A stretch of DNA of 14,872 nucleotides from Anaerolineales bacterium UBA6668 (GTDB taxonomy: Bacteria > Chloroflexota > Anaerolineae > Anaerolineales > UBA6668), in assembly GCA_002455215.1 (NCBI GenBank), contig DKKK01000111.1, positions 4,015 to 18,886 on the forward strand, in the 5' to 3' direction. This document shows positions 13,807 to 14,872 of this stretch, in pieces. The first letter of the stretch is position 1; every line of letters starts with the position of its first letter. Under the pieces are notes generated by a model, which saw nothing but the letters and a program-made list of their open reading frames with translations, was not told where the DNA came from and did no database searches. The position numbers and the translations under genes were made by a program.

Positions 13807-13826
13807 AGGCGTTTATTTAACCGCCT
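13807..13826. other. Hairpin between aroQ and the aminotransferase gene
   Basis: AGGCG and CGCCT pair, with TT/AA extending the stem past a mismatch. No T-run follows on either strand, so it is not a clear intrinsic terminator. It could be a processing hairpin or chance. The rest of this 112-base gap shows no convincing promoter. Confidence 0.25.
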
Positions 13827-13879
13827 TCCGACAAAAATCAAAAACAAAAGCTGTTCTTGTGAACAAAAAAGGAGTTTTT

Positions 13880-14872
13880 ATGTCTAATTTACCTGTTATC
13901 AATTTTATGCGTGGCGTTCCTGCTACCGAATCCTTCCCAATTGAAGAGATGATACAAGCAAGTGCAGTGGCTACTCGCAAGTATGGTAATACCATCCTGC
14001 AATACGGAAAATCCACTGGCTTTGACCCATTACGCGAATGGTTGGGCGCTTGGCATGGGGTGTCAGGCAACCAAATCTTATGCTCCAATGGTTCATTGCA
14101 AATTGTTGAATTTTTGTGTAGTGCCATTATCAAGCCCGGTGATGTGGTCTTTATCGAATCACCATCCTATGACCGCACCATCACCACCCTGCGTAAGCAC
14201 GGTGCTAAGATTGTGAGCATCCCGCTGGAAGCAGATGGACCCAACATTGCGGCGCTGGAAGAAGCTTTGAGCCAATACTCGCCCAAGTTCTTCTATATCA
14301 TCCCCGATTTCCAAAACCCGGCGGGCGCCACCTGCTCGCTAGCCAAGCGTGAAGCATTGGTGGCGCTGGCTCGCCAGCACAATTTCTTCTATGTAGAAGA
14401 CGCTCCCTACCGCCCGTTGCGTTATTGGGGCGAAACACCCGCCGCGCTGTATCAACTGGGAGCAGATGTGACACTTACGATGTCATCCTTTAGCAAACTG
14501 GTGGGTCCGGGACCGCGCTTGGGTTATGCCATATTCCCCAACCAAGAGTTGCTGAATCTTGTCTCGAAGGTGGCAGAAAATACCTACATCACGCCCGGCT
14601 TGTACTCGCACGGCGTCATTTATGAATTTTGCGAAATGGGCTTTTTAGCACCCCAAATCGAAAAGCTAAAGGCATTGTACGCGCCACGCCTAAAAGCCAC
14701 CCTAGACGCGCTGGATAAGTATTTGCCCACTGCCACCGCCACCCGCCCCGAAGGCGGATTCTTCCTAAGCGTCACCTTCCCGCAAGGGGTTTCCACCGCC
14801 CAAGTTCGCACCGAAGCCGCCAAGCTCAACCTGAATTTGGCAGATGGGGGCGCATTCTTTGCCGAAGCGGAA
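13880..14872 (+). CDS. PLP-dependent class I/II aminotransferase, 3' end outside the window
   Basis: 331 residues are present and the gene continues past the edge. Fold type I transaminase: QYGKSTGFDPLREWL (41-55), SNGSLQIVEFLC (69-80), FQNPAGAT with N146, YVEDAPYR with the PLP-nitrogen aspartate D174, and SSFSKLVGPGPRLGY with the Schiff-base lysine K206 and R213. The pattern is that of stand-alone relatives of the MocR aminotransferase domain, such as 2-aminoadipate or aromatic/branched-chain transaminases (LysN-like). Substrate cannot be fixed from the motifs. ATG 13880 has AAGGAG five bases upstream. Being next to aroQ might hint at aromatic amino acids, but there is 112 bp between them and no shared operon signal. 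Confidence 0.92.
   Translation, partial: MSNLPVINFMRGVPATESFPIEEMIQASAVATRKYGNTILQYGKSTGFDPLREWLGAWHGVSGNQILCSNGSLQIVEFLCSAIIKPGDVVFIESPSYDRTITTLRKHGAKIVSIPLEADGPNIAALEEALSQYSPKFFYIIPDFQNPAGATCSLAKREALVALARQHNFFYVEDAPYRPLRYWGETPAALYQLGADVTLTMSSFSKLVGPGPRLGYAIFPNQELLNLVSKVAENTYITPGLYSHGVIYEFCEMGFLAPQIEKLKALYAPRLKATLDALDKYLPTATATRPEGGFFLSVTFPQGVSTAQVRTEAAKLNLNLADGGAFFAEAE

Noticed and set aside
13784..13818. TTGCAC plus TATTTA-like elements as an aminotransferase promoter
   Set aside because: Spacing is wrong for any pairing I tried, so I do not call a promoter.
1..14872. CRISPR array, phage genes, toxin-antitoxin pair or defence system
   Set aside because: No regularly spaced repeats with unique spacers, and no recognisable proteins of such systems.

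Overview
The window is a gene-dense bacterial chromosome segment of roughly 50% GC by eye, with housekeeping and accessory genes mixed on both strands. TGA, TAA and TAG all end real genes here, so the code is standard. Nothing in it fixes the phylum. The mix of tmRNA, lspA-rluD, an orphan coxG plus molybdopterin-binding protein, a GH1 glucosidase and LVIVD/LysM envelope proteins would suit a Chloroflexota-type chemoorganotroph, but that is a weak inference. No transposase, phage gene, CRISPR array, tRNA or rRNA was seen.

Layout. 1-660: the minus strand carries ssrA (tmRNA, tag ANRTSYNALPLAA) with an extended -10 promoter and a terminator whose stem begins in the tmRNA CCA end. 666-3178: a minus-strand operon of a nitrilase-fold protein (catalytic Cys replaced by Gly), a DEDDh exonuclease and a low-specificity L-threonine aldolase. 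3418-5475: a minus-strand group of a small membrane protein, lspA with a long acidic tail, and an rluD-type pseudouridine synthase broken by one in-frame TGA. 5627-8821: a plus-strand operon of a VOC protein, a LysM plus beta-propeller exported protein and an LVIVD-type propeller lipoprotein. The second and third genes both have LLAC at the end of the signal peptide, so they are plausible LspA substrates. 8842-10167: a minus-strand GH1 beta-glycosidase. 10290-11765: a minus-strand pair, coxG then a molybdopterin-binding protein, of the kind that matures or serves molybdenum hydroxylases. 12032-13767: a plus-strand MFS transporter overlapping aroQ, driven by a near-consensus sigma70 promoter. 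13880 to the window end: a class I/II aminotransferase cut by the edge.

The most unusual feature is a dispersed palindromic repeat found three times in the same orientation (3309-3385, 10190-10241, 12667-12764). Its ends read roughly TATTCGRCAC...GTATCGAATA, two copies are flanked by TA, and the core carries a T-rich (in two copies also A-rich) stem. One copy lies between genes, one abuts the glycosidase start and supplies a TATAAT hexamer, and one sits inside the MFS gene, where it is read in frame as about 32 extra residues in the loop between TM6 and TM7. This resembles the protein-inserted palindromic elements of Rickettsia in behaviour, though not in sequence as far as I can judge.

Two further anomalies are the Cys-to-Gly change at the nitrilase nucleophile and the TGA inside rluD. 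Each could be explained by one base change, so sequencing error has to be excluded first.
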